A stretch of 64,000 bases of DNA from UBA6022 sp032154105 (GCA_032154105.1 JALDYI010000001.1:124001-188000), one strand, 5' to 3'; counted from the stretch's first letter, positions 50,728-60,098 are shown. A program made the numbers and translations. The notes: generated by a model not told the origin, from the sequence alone.

Positions 50728-50801
50728 GGCGCCTTGGCCGAGTGGTTAGGCAACGGTCTGCAAAACCGTGTACACGGGTTCGAATCCCGTAGGTGCCTCC
50801 A
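50728..50801 (+). tRNA. tRNA-Cys (anticodon GCA)
   Basis: The 74-nt cloverleaf has acceptor GGCGCCT/AGGTGCC, anticodon loop CTGCAAA, T-loop TTCGAAT and discriminator U with encoded CCA, as expected for tRNA-Cys. Confidence 0.95.
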
Positions 50802-50813
50802 TAATGTGTCTAC

Positions 50814-50900
50814 GCGCGGATGGTGGAATCGGTAGACACGAGAGACTTAAAATCTCTTGGCCGCAAGGTCGTGCGGGTTCAAGTCCCGCTCTGCGCACCA
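50814..50900 (+). tRNA. tRNA-Leu (anticodon TAA)
   Basis: The 87-nt class II tRNA has acceptor GCGCGGA/TCTGCGC, anticodon loop CTTAAAA, variable arm TTGGCCGCAAGGTCGT and encoded ACCA. It lies 12 bases after tRNA-Cys and is probably cotranscribed. Confidence 0.95.
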
Positions 50901-50911
50901 AAATTGATGAG

Positions 50912-50940
50912 AACTCGACGTGTAAGCGTCGAGTTTTTTG
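50912..50940 (+). terminator. Terminator after the tRNA pair
   Basis: CTCGACG/CGTCGAG stem, loop TGTAAG, followed by six T. Confidence 0.9.
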
Positions 50941-51000
50941 ATCATAAATGGTATAATGAAGGCACAATAAACCGAACATATTTAAGGGGTATTACAGAAA

Positions 51001-51558
51001 ATGACAGCACTATGGATTATTCTCGGAATTGTCGCCATTATAGGAATCTTTTTATGGGCAACATACAACAGTCTTGTTACGCTTAAGCTGCGCGTTGATG
51101 AGGCATGGAGCGATATTACCGTTCAATTGAAGCGACGTTTGGATCTTATCCCGAACCTTGTTAATAGCGTAAAAGGCTATGCGGCACACGAAAGTGGTGT
51201 ATTTGAGAAAGTGACACAAGCTCGCGCTAACGCGCTAAACGCCCAAGGTGTCAAGGAAACAGCTGAAGCTGAAAATATGTTTGAGGGTGCGCTAAAGAGT
51301 CTCTTTGCTGTAGCGGAAGCCTACCCGGACCTTAAAGCAAATCAGAACTTCATCCAGCTTCAGGACGAACTTGTTGATACTGAAGACAAGATTCAGGCTG
51401 CTCGCCGCTTTTATAACGGTGGCGTACGTGACCTAAATACAAAGATTCAGTTGTTCCCGAACAACATCTTCGCCGGTATGCTCGGTTTCAAGGAACGCGA
51501 ATTCTTTGAAGTTGAAGACATGGCCGCTGTTGAAAAACCTGTCGACGTACAATTCTAA
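51001..51558 (+). CDS. lemA: LemA family protein
   Basis: This 185-residue protein has an N-terminal membrane helix (about 3-24) and a four-helix LemA domain (RRLDLIPNLVNSVKGYAAHE, AARRFYNGGVRDLN). It is paired with htpX, the usual neighbour, and probably acts in membrane protein quality control. Confidence 0.95.
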   Translation: MTALWIILGIVAIIGIFLWATYNSLVTLKLRVDEAWSDITVQLKRRLDLIPNLVNSVKGYAAHESGVFEKVTQARANALNAQGVKETAEAENMFEGALKSLFAVAEAYPDLKANQNFIQLQDELVDTEDKIQAARRFYNGGVRDLNTKIQLFPNNIFAGMLGFKEREFFEVEDMAAVEKPVDVQF

Positions 51559-51599
51559 CCCCCATTTAACTACTAACACTGCCCGAGGAGATTTTCCCT

Positions 51600-52481
51600 A
51601 TGTATAAAGCTATCGCCGCCAATAAACGTAACACTATCTTTGTGATGGCGGCGTTTGTTGGTATTATCGGTGCGATCGCATGGGTAGTGAGTTATCTCTA
51701 TGGTGGTAACACGTCTATCTTTTATATTACGCTTGTGGTGGCTGCGGTGTATGCACTGATTCAGTACTTTGCCGCCAGCCGCCTAGCGGTGGCTATGACC
51801 GGTGCTCAACAGATTGAAAAGCGTGATAACCCGCGTCTTTATCGTATGGTAGAGAATCTTGCGATTACTACTGGTATGCCAACGCCGAAAGTCTATATTA
51901 TTGACGACCCGGCTCCAAATGCATTTGCAACCGGTCGCGACCCGCGCCATGCGATTGTCGCAGCGACGACTGGACTTATGGATATCATGGACGACGCCGA
52001 GCTTGAGGCAGTACTTGCTCACGAGATGGGACATGTTCAAAACTACGACATTCGCGTAAGCATGATCGCCTTTGGCCTCGTGAGCGTCATCGGGTTACTG
52101 TCCGACATTGTCTTGCATATGTTCTTTTTTAGTGGCGATCGACGAGATAGTGGCATGAATCCGGTCGTTCTCGTAATTGGTATTATCGTGATAATCCTCG
52201 CGCCTATTATTGCAGCGATCGTGCAAATGGCAGTGAGCCGTCAGCGTGAATACCTCGCCGATGCCACCGGCGCGATGACAACGCGTCATCCGGAAGGCTT
52301 GGCTCGTGCGCTCGAGAAATTGCAACAATACGGTCGCCCAATGCAGCGGCAGAACAGTGCCAGTGCACACCTCTTTTTCAATAACCCCCTAAAGCCAAGT
52401 TTTCTCAGTAAACTATTTAGCACCCATCCGCCACTTGAAGATCGTATTGCACGACTACGAAACAGCGCTGACAAATTCTAA
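51600..52481 (+). CDS. htpX: Membrane zinc metalloprotease HtpX (M48)
   Basis: This 293-residue protein has N-terminal helices (about 12-33 and 40-58), the zinc site HEMGH (141-145) and the third ligand in REYLADA. A membrane segment pair lies at about 152-175 and 185-205. It degrades misfolded membrane proteins. Confidence 0.95.
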   Translation: MYKAIAANKRNTIFVMAAFVGIIGAIAWVVSYLYGGNTSIFYITLVVAAVYALIQYFAASRLAVAMTGAQQIEKRDNPRLYRMVENLAITTGMPTPKVYIIDDPAPNAFATGRDPRHAIVAATTGLMDIMDDAELEAVLAHEMGHVQNYDIRVSMIAFGLVSVIGLLSDIVLHMFFFSGDRRDSGMNPVVLVIGIIVIILAPIIAAIVQMAVSRQREYLADATGAMTTRHPEGLARALEKLQQYGRPMQRQNSASAHLFFNNPLKPSFLSKLFSTHPPLEDRIARLRNSADKF

Positions 52482-52495
52482 AAAGAAATCGTAAT

Positions 52496-53581
52496 ATGCC
52501 GACAGCGACCAGAAAGAAACCAGTCAAGAAGCCAGTTGCTACGAAGGTGGCCTACGAAACTACGCAGTGGCTCGCAAAGAGCGCGCAGTCTATTCGTTTT
52601 CGGACAAAGAATTTTATGGCTCGTCGTCCACATCGAAGTTTTCTTTTAACCCGTCGCCGTGACTATGCTCGCTCACTGCAGCTACCTGGCTACTGGGCAT
52701 TTAGTCACTATGTGTTTCGTACACTCTGGGAGAAACGCCGCTTATTTGGCCTGCTTGCGCTTACGTATGCGGTCCTCAGCGGGGTAGTTGTTGGCATCGC
52801 TTCTCAGGATACGTATGCGCAACTTGGTGAAGCGCTCAAGCAGACGGGCGACGACATCTTCGATGGGAATCTTGGCGAAATAGGCAAGGCTAGTTTGTTG
52901 TTTGTTGCAACTATTAGTGGTGGTGCGAGTGCGGCGCCCACTGAAGGTCAGCAGATTTACGGTGCTATCTTTACACTGCTTGTATGGCTTACTACCGTTT
53001 GGCTGCTGCGTAATGTTCTAGCTGGGCATGCAGTTCGCCTGCGCGACGGGCTCTATAGTGCTGGTGCGCCGATTATTGCGACATTCTTTGTAGGTATTGT
53101 ATTGCTCGTGCAACTTCTGCCACTTGGACTGGCATTTATAGGATACAGTGCGGCGGTAAATTCTGAACTACTTTCGGGCGGCGTCGCTGCAATGGTATTT
53201 TGGACAGTTGCATCACTGCTCGGTGTGCTGTCGCTCTACTGGGTGACAAGTACGATTATCGCGCTTGTCGTCGTCACGCTTCCTGGTATGTACCCAATGA
53301 GGGCACTAAGGACTGCGGGCGATCTGGTGACCGGACGTCGATTGAGGATTCTACTTCGGCTTCTTTGGATGTTCTTGGGGATTGTCGTGGTGTGGGCGGC
53401 TATCATGATTCCGATTATCATTTTTGATACATGGCTAAAGAGTGTGTGGCCAGCTGTCGTGGGCGTTCCTCTCATTCCGCTTGTACTCCTTGCTATGGGG
53501 TCGGTAACAACCGTGTGGACGGCTAGTTACGTTTATTTATTGTATCGAAAGGTAGTTGAAGATGACGCACAGCCAGCCTAG
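52496..53581 (+). CDS. Polytopic membrane protein, unknown
   Basis: This 361-residue protein has a Lys/Arg-rich cytoplasmic N-terminus (1-80) and six or seven hydrophobic helices. I see no transport motif. It overlaps the ligA start by 20 bases, so the genes are cotranscribed. Confidence 0.8.
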   Translation: MPTATRKKPVKKPVATKVAYETTQWLAKSAQSIRFRTKNFMARRPHRSFLLTRRRDYARSLQLPGYWAFSHYVFRTLWEKRRLFGLLALTYAVLSGVVVGIASQDTYAQLGEALKQTGDDIFDGNLGEIGKASLLFVATISGGASAAPTEGQQIYGAIFTLLVWLTTVWLLRNVLAGHAVRLRDGLYSAGAPIIATFFVGIVLLVQLLPLGLAFIGYSAAVNSELLSGGVAAMVFWTVASLLGVLSLYWVTSTIIALVVVTLPGMYPMRALRTAGDLVTGRRLRILLRLLWMFLGIVVVWAAIMIPIIIFDTWLKSVWPAVVGVPLIPLVLLAMGSVTTVWTASYVYLLYRKVVEDDAQPA

Positions 53582-55586
53582 TGTTCGAGCGCAAGAACTG
53601 CGGCAGTTGATCGATACGTATAGCTATCAGTACCATGTGCTTGATATGCCATCGGTTGATGATGCAGTATATGATAGTTTGTTTTCTGAGCTAAAAGATA
53701 TTGAGGCGGCGCATCCAGAGCTGATCACGCCAGATAGCCCGACGCAACGAGTAGGGAGCGAATTAAAAGAAGGTTTCTCAAAGATTGCGCATCGCACGCG
53801 TATGCTGAGTCTCAATGATGTGTTTAGCCGTGATGAGGTTGAGGCGTGGGTGGTGCGCATGGACAAGCTTTTGCCCGGCAGGACGCACGAATACTTTGCA
53901 GATATCAAGATGGACGGACTGGCCTGTGCGTTAACGTATAATGACGGTTTGCTTGTGCAGGCGGTAACTCGCGGCGATAGCTTTATTGGTGAAGATGTCA
54001 CGAGTAATGTTCGGACAATTAAAAATGTACCACTTCGTCTTCGCAGTGCAGATGGCTTTGAGCAGTTTCTAGAAGGACGCACCGAAATCCGCGGTGAGAT
54101 TGTAATGCTGAAGGATGAGTTTGCGGCCCTTAATGAGCGGCGTCGCCAGGCGGGTGAGCCTGAATTTGCCAACCCTCGTAATCTTGCTGCTGGAACAATT
54201 CGCCAGCTGGACCCTCGGCTCGTTGCTGAGCGTCCACTTCATTTTAGAGCGTACGATTTACTACGCGACGAGCCTAGTGATGTGCCGACGAACATGTTCG
54301 CGTACGAGGCATTGACTGGGCTTGGGCTAAGTCGAAATGCCGAGGCGTCGGTTTTTCATACGGTTTCAGATGTAATGAGGTTTATTGACACATGGGATAA
54401 AAAACGTAACGATCTACCGTTTAATACCGACGGGCTTGTTGTGAAAGTGAATGACCGTGCGCAATTTGCGAGCCTGGGTGTGGTTGGCAAGCAGCCGCGT
54501 GCGGCCGTAGCGTATAAGTATGCCGCCGAAAAGGCAACGACAGTTGTAAAGGATATCGTCATTAGCATTGGGCGCACTGGTGCGGCGACCCCTGTTGCCG
54601 TATTCGACCCTGTAGTCGTGGCAGGTACAACTGTGCAGCATGCAAGTCTTCACAATGCCGACGAAATTGCGCGAAAAGATATTCGTGTTGGCGATACGGT
54701 GATTATCTTCAAGGCTGGTGATATTATCCCGCAGGTTGAGAGCGTGGTGACGGAGCTGCGGCCGAGTGATTCTAAGTCGTTTGACTATCAAGAGGCGCTG
54801 AAGGCACAATATCCTGAGCTTGAATTTGAACGCACTGGCACGGATGTCGTCTACCGCGTCAAGGGGACTAATAGCGACCTTATTTTGAAGCGCTCGGTTG
54901 GTTACTATGCCTCTAAAGGTGCGCTTGATATTGATACGCTTGGCGAGAAGAATGTTGTCGCACTGGTCGATGCGGGTCTCGTGAAGGATATTGCCGATAT
55001 CTACCGCTTGACTGTCGATGATCTACTCAAGCTCGATCGATTTGCCGATATCTCAGCACGCAAGCTGATCACCGCGATTCAGGAAAAGAAGACGCCCGCA
55101 CTCGAGAAGTTTATTCTCGGTCTCGGTATCCGACATGTTGGGTCGCAAACGGCGATTGACCTTGCTTCGAAATTCGAGTCAATCGACAGGCTGCAGCATG
55201 CTACTATCGAGCAACTCGAAGCGGTGGACGGTATCGGTAAAGTTGTGGCCGAAAGTATTGTCGCGTGGTTTGCTGGTGAGGATAATGTTGCTCTGCTCGC
55301 TAAGTTTGTAGATCTCGGTGTTGTTCCACACTTTGCGAAGAAGGCTGGCAGGTTGATTGGTCAGAATTTTGTAGTGACTGGTACACTCGAGACGATGAGC
55401 CGCGACGAGGCGGCAGATAAAATCCGTACTCAGGGCGGCACCTTTCAGACGAGTGTCGCAAAGGATACTACGTACTTAGTAGCTGGTGGTAAAGTAGGCG
55501 CAAGCAAGCTTAAGAAAGCCGAGCAATACGGGACGAAAGTTATCAGCGAGAAAGAGTTCGAGGAGATTGTGAATGCCAACGTTTAA
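53562..55586 (+). CDS. ligA: NAD-dependent DNA ligase without a zinc finger
   Basis: The 674 residues seal nicks in replication and repair. Present are the Ia domain (YQYHVLDMPSVDDAVYDSL), adenylation motif with Lys in KMDG, FNTDGLVVKV, the OB fold, helix-hairpin-helix repeats (LEAVDGIGKVVAESI) and a C-terminal BRCT (about 595-672). The four Cys of the usual zinc finger before the SKGALDIDTLGEKN block are missing. The whole protein has one Cys. ATG 53562 is chosen over TTG 53556. Confidence 0.95.
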   Translation: MTHSQPSVRAQELRQLIDTYSYQYHVLDMPSVDDAVYDSLFSELKDIEAAHPELITPDSPTQRVGSELKEGFSKIAHRTRMLSLNDVFSRDEVEAWVVRMDKLLPGRTHEYFADIKMDGLACALTYNDGLLVQAVTRGDSFIGEDVTSNVRTIKNVPLRLRSADGFEQFLEGRTEIRGEIVMLKDEFAALNERRRQAGEPEFANPRNLAAGTIRQLDPRLVAERPLHFRAYDLLRDEPSDVPTNMFAYEALTGLGLSRNAEASVFHTVSDVMRFIDTWDKKRNDLPFNTDGLVVKVNDRAQFASLGVVGKQPRAAVAYKYAAEKATTVVKDIVISIGRTGAATPVAVFDPVVVAGTTVQHASLHNADEIARKDIRVGDTVIIFKAGDIIPQVESVVTELRPSDSKSFDYQEALKAQYPELEFERTGTDVVYRVKGTNSDLILKRSVGYYASKGALDIDTLGEKNVVALVDAGLVKDIADIYRLTVDDLLKLDRFADISARKLITAIQEKKTPALEKFILGLGIRHVGSQTAIDLASKFESIDRLQHATIEQLEAVDGIGKVVAESIVAWFAGEDNVALLAKFVDLGVVPHFAKKAGRLIGQNFVVTGTLETMSRDEAADKIRTQGGTFQTSVAKDTTYLVAGGKVGASKLKKAEQYGTKVISEKEFEEIVNANV

Positions 55587-55974
55587 ATATGCAAAACTTG
55601 TCCGTGATAATATTTGGCGCTGGCACGAGGAATGCGGACATACAGTAAAGGGTCGGAAGTTACAGGGCGCCGAACTGCGCAAGAAATTGAGCGAGAAGTT
55701 GCACGAAGAGGCAGATGAAGTGAGCGCGGCGGTGAGTCGGGAAGAGTTGATCGAAGAGATTGCCGACGTCCGTCAGATTCTTGACGATCTATGTACTGAA
55801 GAAGTTATTTCCGAAGACGAGATCATCGCTGCTCAGACGAAAAAGTCTGCTCGAAAGGGCGGGTTTCGTGGAGGGCATTATATTGAGACGGTCACTATCC
55901 CAAATGAAGATGATGAATGGGCGCAGTACTGCCGCAAAAGCCCAGAGAAATACCCGGAGGTTATAGGTGAGTAA
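55573..55974 (+). CDS. MazG-like/HisE-like nucleotide pyrophosphohydrolase
   Basis: This is a 133-residue all-alpha NTP-PPase-type protein. The acidic metal-binding helices LSEKLHEEADEV and EELIEEIADVRQILDDL are visible, preceded by KLVRDNI. It probably hydrolyses non-canonical nucleotides. It overlaps the ligA end by 14 bases and the next gene by 8. Confidence 0.82.
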   Translation: MPTFKYAKLVRDNIWRWHEECGHTVKGRKLQGAELRKKLSEKLHEEADEVSAAVSREELIEEIADVRQILDDLCTEEVISEDEIIAAQTKKSARKGGFRGGHYIETVTIPNEDDEWAQYCRKSPEKYPEVIGE

Positions 55975-56521
55975 GCTACCAGTTTTTATTACAGGCAATC
56001 AGAATAAGGCCGACTATTTGTCGCGCACGCTTGGTATCGAGATCGATCATCACAAATTAGATCTAGATGAGATACAGTCCGCTGATCCACGCGTGGTTCT
56101 CGAGCATAAGGTTCGTCAGGCCTATGACATATTAAATCAGCCCGTGCTCGTAGAAGATACCTCGCTTAGCTTTAACGCGCTTGATGGTTTGCCTGGTCCT
56201 TTTGTGAAATTTTTTGTTGATGCACGTGACGGACTCGAGTCGATGTGCCGTCTGCTTGATGGCTTTTCAGATCGATCTGCCTACGCGAGCGCACTCTATG
56301 GTTACTACGATGGTGACCAAATGCGTGTCTTTGAAGGGAGACTGGATGGTATTATCGCAGGTCATCCAAGGGGTGATGGCGGCTATGGCTGGGATAAGAT
56401 ATTTGAACCAGAAGGCTTCGGCGGTCTGACGCGTGCGGAACTTTCGCCGGAAGACGACATTAAATCATATAGAAAAATTAGAGACTTGGATGGCCTGCGG
56501 CTATTCTTGGAGGATAAGTAA
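55967..56521 (+). CDS. HAM1/RdgB-like NTP pyrophosphatase
   Basis: The protein has 184 residues. Ham1-type motifs are ITGNQNKADYL, VEDTSLSFNALDGLPGPFVKF and GDGGYGWDKIFEPEG. The family removes dITP, XTP and similar nucleotides. The usual EDSG is EDTS here. It is the second of three consecutive pool-cleaning genes. Confidence 0.88.
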   Translation: MSKLPVFITGNQNKADYLSRTLGIEIDHHKLDLDEIQSADPRVVLEHKVRQAYDILNQPVLVEDTSLSFNALDGLPGPFVKFFVDARDGLESMCRLLDGFSDRSAYASALYGYYDGDQMRVFEGRLDGIIAGHPRGDGGYGWDKIFEPEGFGGLTRAELSPEDDIKSYRKIRDLDGLRLFLEDK

Positions 56522-56522
56522 C

Positions 56523-57083
56523 ATGACGAAGCATTCGATTACGTTTGTCACAGGAAATAAGCGTAAAATACACGAAGCTCGCGTGGTGCTTGATAGATAT
56601 GCTGTTGATATAAAAACGATCAGTATTGAGATGGATGAGATCCAGCATTTTGACCCGGCCGAGATTACGAAAGCCAAGGCACGGGCGGCTTACGAAGCTA
56701 TTCATCAGCCCGTCGTCGTGCAAGATACGAGCTGGAATATCCCGGCACTCGGTGGGTTTCCTGGCGGCTATATGAAGGACACTGCCAATTGGTGGCAGGC
56801 GCAGGACTGGATCAATATCATGGCGCCATATGACGATAAGAAGATTATTTGCCTCGAACACATCGCGTATTTCGATGGCGAAAGTATGAGGCATTTTGAA
56901 GCGGCTTACGACTGTACGTTTGTCGACTTGCCACGTGGCGATGCGGCCAAAAACAATTCGCTTGAGCTCGTGGTGGGTGAAACGAATGTCGAAACCTTTG
57001 CCGAGGCCCATGATCGCGGCAAAGTGGGTGCGGAAGATACTGAGCACTGGCGCCTGTTTGCCGAGTGGTTTGCTGCGCAGTAG
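56523..57083 (+). CDS. Second HAM1-like NTP pyrophosphatase
   Basis: This is a diverged paralogue of 186 residues: FVTGNKRKIHEA, VQDTSWNIPALGGFPGGYMKD and DLPRGDAAKNNSLELV. The acidic Glu of EDS is Gln (VQDTS) and the loop after it differs, so substrate or activity may have changed. ATG 56523 lies one base after the previous stop. Confidence 0.82.
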   Translation: MTKHSITFVTGNKRKIHEARVVLDRYAVDIKTISIEMDEIQHFDPAEITKAKARAAYEAIHQPVVVQDTSWNIPALGGFPGGYMKDTANWWQAQDWINIMAPYDDKKIICLEHIAYFDGESMRHFEAAYDCTFVDLPRGDAAKNNSLELVVGETNVETFAEAHDRGKVGAEDTEHWRLFAEWFAAQ

Positions 57084-57100
57084 AGGCGTATACTGAGGGT

Positions 57101-57463
57101 ATGAATAAAGCCAAACGTCACGCTAAGCGAGTTGCGGTTGCGGCAATGGGTTCAATCGTTCTCTTGGTTGGCGTTGTTGCTATTCCGTATCCTGGTCCTG
57201 GCTGGTTAATTGTATTTGCTGGTCTAGCGATTCTTGCGACTGAGTTTGATTGGGCGGGTCGGCTACTTGAGCGGATACGTGGGTATTATGATAGCTGGGT
57301 GGGGTGGCTCAAGCGCCAGCACTGGAGTTTGCAGCTGCTCGTACTCTCGTTTACCGGTCTCGTTGTGTTGACGACCGTGTGGCTACTTAATGGTTTTGGT
57401 ATTTTGAATGCTTGGTTACAGCTAGAACTCGATTGGCTTCAGTCGCCGCTATTTCGCTCGTAA
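57101..57463 (+). CDS. PGPGW-motif membrane protein
   Basis: This 120-residue protein has the hallmark PYPGPGWLIVFAGLAILATEFDWA of the PF09656/TIGR02611 family and three hydrophobic helices. Function is unknown. TATACT ends 6 bases before the ATG. Confidence 0.88.
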   Translation: MNKAKRHAKRVAVAAMGSIVLLVGVVAIPYPGPGWLIVFAGLAILATEFDWAGRLLERIRGYYDSWVGWLKRQHWSLQLLVLSFTGLVVLTTVWLLNGFGILNAWLQLELDWLQSPLFRS

Positions 57464-57493
57464 ATAAGACAGCGGTGGGTATAATAAGACAAG

Positions 57494-59308
57494 ATGGCCG
57501 AAGAGAAGCGTAAATTATCGAAGAAGCAGCGCCTGCTAGGTGTGCTTCGAGTTGCAAAGATCACCTATCAGGCTGCGCCGTCCGCTATTTTTGTAAAAGT
57601 TGCTGGCGCGATCATTACGGCGGTGTTACCGATTGTGACCACTTATTTTGCAGCCCTCACCACGACTGCACTTGCCGAGGCGTATTCTGGCGACACCCAG
57701 GCCGGTGGCCGGGCAATTACATACGTCATTATCACTGCCGGGCTTGGTGTGCTGCTTACGGCGTGGAGTAGCCTCGAGGAGTATGTGAATCAGTTTGTAC
57801 GCTATAAGATCGACGCTGCTGTGAGTGATCGGATGTACGAGCAATTTTTGAGTCTCGATTTTTGGCATTATGACGACAAGCACACCGCTGACCTTTTTGA
57901 TAAGGCGCGGCAGTTTGCCAATTTCTTCGGGTGGGTATTTGATAAGCTTGCGAGCATTGCAACCTCGTTCATCACCATGATTGCAGGACTGATTGCACTC
58001 CTGTTCGTTAGCTGGTGGCTCGGCCTTATTTTGCTCGCTGCAGTAATCCCTGGCATCGTGATTCAGATTAAGCTCTCGAAGGCTCAGGTGAAGCACTGGA
58101 ACGGTAATGTTGAAACCCGGCGGGCCAAGGACATGATTGAATGGAATATGTTTAAGATAAATACGATTGCCGAGCTGCGGCTCTATGGTGTAGTGCGACA
58201 TCTTCTTGACCTGCGTTTGAAGTTGCGTGATACCGACGAGAAAGCGCGGATTGAGTTTGAGCGAAAGTATATTTTCAAAAAGCTCGGTGCTGATGTGATT
58301 GAGGCTGCTGCAGAGGTGGTCGCACTACTCTTTACGACCCTGCAGATTATCGCCCATGCGCAGCCAATCGGACAGTTTCTCTATGTACAGCAAGTCGTGT
58401 CGCGAGCAATGAGTGGCTCGCGCAGCTTTGTGTCGCAGTTAAACTCAATCGATGAAGACATTGCCAACCTATTCGACTACCAGGAATTCATGGACTTGCC
58501 TACTGGCAAGCATCGTTCTGTCGCACTCAAGAAGCAGCCGGATGAAATACGACTCGAGCATGTTTCGTTTCGATATCCTGGCGCCGAGACAATGGTTCTC
58601 GACGACGTCTCTTTGAAGATAAAGCGCTCGCAACATATTGCGATTGTTGGCGAGAATGGTGCCGGCAAGTCTACACTTGTGAAGCTGCTACTTGGCCTAT
58701 ACGACCCGACATCTGGCTGCGTGCTTGTCGATGAACACGATTTAAAGAGCGTCGATCTATCAAGCTGGCACGGTCATATGGGTGTATTACAGCAGGAGTT
58801 TGCCAAATATTCTTTTGCTTCGGCTCGTGATAACATCTATCTCGGTGATGTTTCGTCTGTTATGGACCAGGAGCGTTTTGAAGCAGCGCTTGACCGTGCA
58901 GAGGCGCGAACCTTCCTCGAAAAATTGCCAAAAGGTCTCGACAGCTTTGTGAATCAATGGATGGAACATAATGACGGCACCTCGGGAGTTGATCTTTCTG
59001 GCGGGCAATGGCAGCGCCTGGCACTTGCGCGCAACTTTTACCGGGATAGCCCGATCATTATTCTCGATGAGCCAACAAGTGCCATTGATGCGCTGGCTGA
59101 ATCGCGCATCTTTAAGCATTTGTTTGCCGATCGATCACGAACAGTTATTACGATCAGCCATCGTATTACAACAATTGAGAGAGCCGATATGATCTACATG
59201 ATGGAAGCCGGTAAATTAGTAGAGCAGGGTACTCATGCGCAACTTGTCGCAAAGAAGGGCGCATACTACCATATGTTTGAGTCTCAGCTTCGAGAAAGTG
59301 AGAAATAA
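57494..59308 (+). CDS. ABC exporter, fused membrane and ATPase domains
   Basis: This 604-residue half-transporter is unlike the one at 11813. It has a six-helix membrane domain (about 30-330), then Walker A GENGAGKST, Q-loop QQEFAKYSF, signature DLSGGQWQRLALARN, Walker B IIILDEPTSAID and the H-loop ISHRITT. The substrate is unknown. TATAAT ends 8 bases before the ATG. Confidence 0.93.
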   Translation: MAEEKRKLSKKQRLLGVLRVAKITYQAAPSAIFVKVAGAIITAVLPIVTTYFAALTTTALAEAYSGDTQAGGRAITYVIITAGLGVLLTAWSSLEEYVNQFVRYKIDAAVSDRMYEQFLSLDFWHYDDKHTADLFDKARQFANFFGWVFDKLASIATSFITMIAGLIALLFVSWWLGLILLAAVIPGIVIQIKLSKAQVKHWNGNVETRRAKDMIEWNMFKINTIAELRLYGVVRHLLDLRLKLRDTDEKARIEFERKYIFKKLGADVIEAAAEVVALLFTTLQIIAHAQPIGQFLYVQQVVSRAMSGSRSFVSQLNSIDEDIANLFDYQEFMDLPTGKHRSVALKKQPDEIRLEHVSFRYPGAETMVLDDVSLKIKRSQHIAIVGENGAGKSTLVKLLLGLYDPTSGCVLVDEHDLKSVDLSSWHGHMGVLQQEFAKYSFASARDNIYLGDVSSVMDQERFEAALDRAEARTFLEKLPKGLDSFVNQWMEHNDGTSGVDLSGGQWQRLALARNFYRDSPIIILDEPTSAIDALAESRIFKHLFADRSRTVITISHRITTIERADMIYMMEAGKLVEQGTHAQLVAKKGAYYHMFESQLRESEK

Positions 59309-59338
59309 AAATACCTCGCCGTAAGACGAGGTATTTTT
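59307..59338. terminator. Bidirectional terminator
   Basis: AAAATACCTCG pairs with CGAGGTATTTTT between the convergent ABC and RRM genes. The stem sequence closely resembles the ncRNA terminator at 21957. Confidence 0.88.
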
Positions 59339-59356
59339 GTAAGGTGTGGTAATAAA

Positions 59357-59701
59357 TTACCAGCTACGCTGACGGAATGAACCGCCGCCGTTGCCACCAC
59401 GATCGCCACCGCGGTCGTTGTTGCCACCGAACTCACGACGAGGACGGTCTTCTTTTGGACGTGCAAGACCAACGCTGATAGTACGACCATCAAGGTCCTT
59501 GCCATCAAGCTGATCAACAGCTTTTTGGTTGTCTGCTTCGTTTACCATTTCAACAAAGCCGAAGCCTTTTGAACGACCGCTGTCGCGGTCAGTGATGACG
59601 CGTGCGCTAGCAACTTCGCCGATTTGCTCGAAATGAGCTTTGAGTGTGTCGTCAGTAGTTGCGTATGCAAGGCTACCGATGAATAGATTTTGTTGTGCCA
59701 T
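59357..59701 (-). CDS. RRM-domain RNA-binding protein, Gly/Arg-rich tail
   Basis: This 114-residue protein has a single RRM (1-82) with RNP2 LFIGSL and RNP1 SKGFGFVEM, followed by a Gly/Arg/Asn-rich tail (GGNNDRGGDRGGNGGG). It resembles cyanobacterial cold-induced Rbp proteins and probably acts as an RNA chaperone. Confidence 0.95.
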   Translation of the reverse strand: MAQQNLFIGSLAYATTDDTLKAHFEQIGEVASARVITDRDSGRSKGFGFVEMVNEADNQKAVDQLDGKDLDGRTISVGLARPKEDRPRREFGGNNDRGGDRGGNGGGSFRQRSW

Positions 59702-59743
59702 AATAATTGGTACTCTTTTCTTCTTATCTGATTCTAATTATCG

Positions 59744-59983
59744 TCAGATCGACCGCTTCCAGCGATGTTTGCGAAGAAGAGAGTTTACCGTTAGAGGTAA
59801 GCGCCCGCCTTTTGCCTTAATACGCGTGTGCTTCTGAACATAGCTATTTAAGCATGATTTCCAAAAAAACACTAGGATAAGCACAATGATACTTGCAATA
59901 TACGTAACATGGGGGGATAATAAACCATAAGCTGGTACGCCAAAGGGGTGCCTTTGCGTATAAAACAAACACGTTACAAACAA
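59744..59983 (-). CDS. Possible small membrane protein upstream of the RRM gene
   Basis: This 79-codon open frame has one hydrophobic segment (ASIIVLILVFFW) and a basic tail (RIKAKGGRLPLTVNSLLRKHRWKRS) but only a TTG start and no ribosome site. It could instead be part of a long structured leader of the RRM mRNA; a hairpin TACGCAAAGG/CCTTTGGCGTA lies near 59940-59965. Confidence 0.3.
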   Translation of the reverse strand: MFVTCLFYTQRHPFGVPAYGLLSPHVTYIASIIVLILVFFWKSCLNSYVQKHTRIKAKGGRLPLTVNSLLRKHRWKRSI

Positions 59984-60011
59984 AAACGTGCCCCGGGTGG
60001 GCGCGTAACAG

Positions 60012-60047
60012 CTAGAAAACTCGCCCTCGACAGATGTGGCGAGTTTT
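60012..60047 (+). terminator. Terminator upstream of the tRNA-Ala promoter
   Basis: AAAACTCGCC pairs with GGCGAGTTTTT. On the plus strand no gene precedes it, so it may close an unseen transcript from the 59.7-60.0 kb region. Confidence 0.7.
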
Positions 60048-60065
60048 TGTTACAATAAATTAAGT

Positions 60066-60098
60066 TTGGGGCATTAGCTCATTTGCCTAGGCGCCCAG
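60066..60098 (+). repeat. Partial 5' copy of tRNA-Ala
   Basis: TTTGGGGCATTAGCTCATTTG followed by CCTAG repeats the first third of the intact tRNA-Ala 114 bases downstream. It begins right after a TACAAT box (60051-60056), so the promoter-proximal copy is the broken one, as at tRNA-Leu 29423. Confidence 0.85.
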
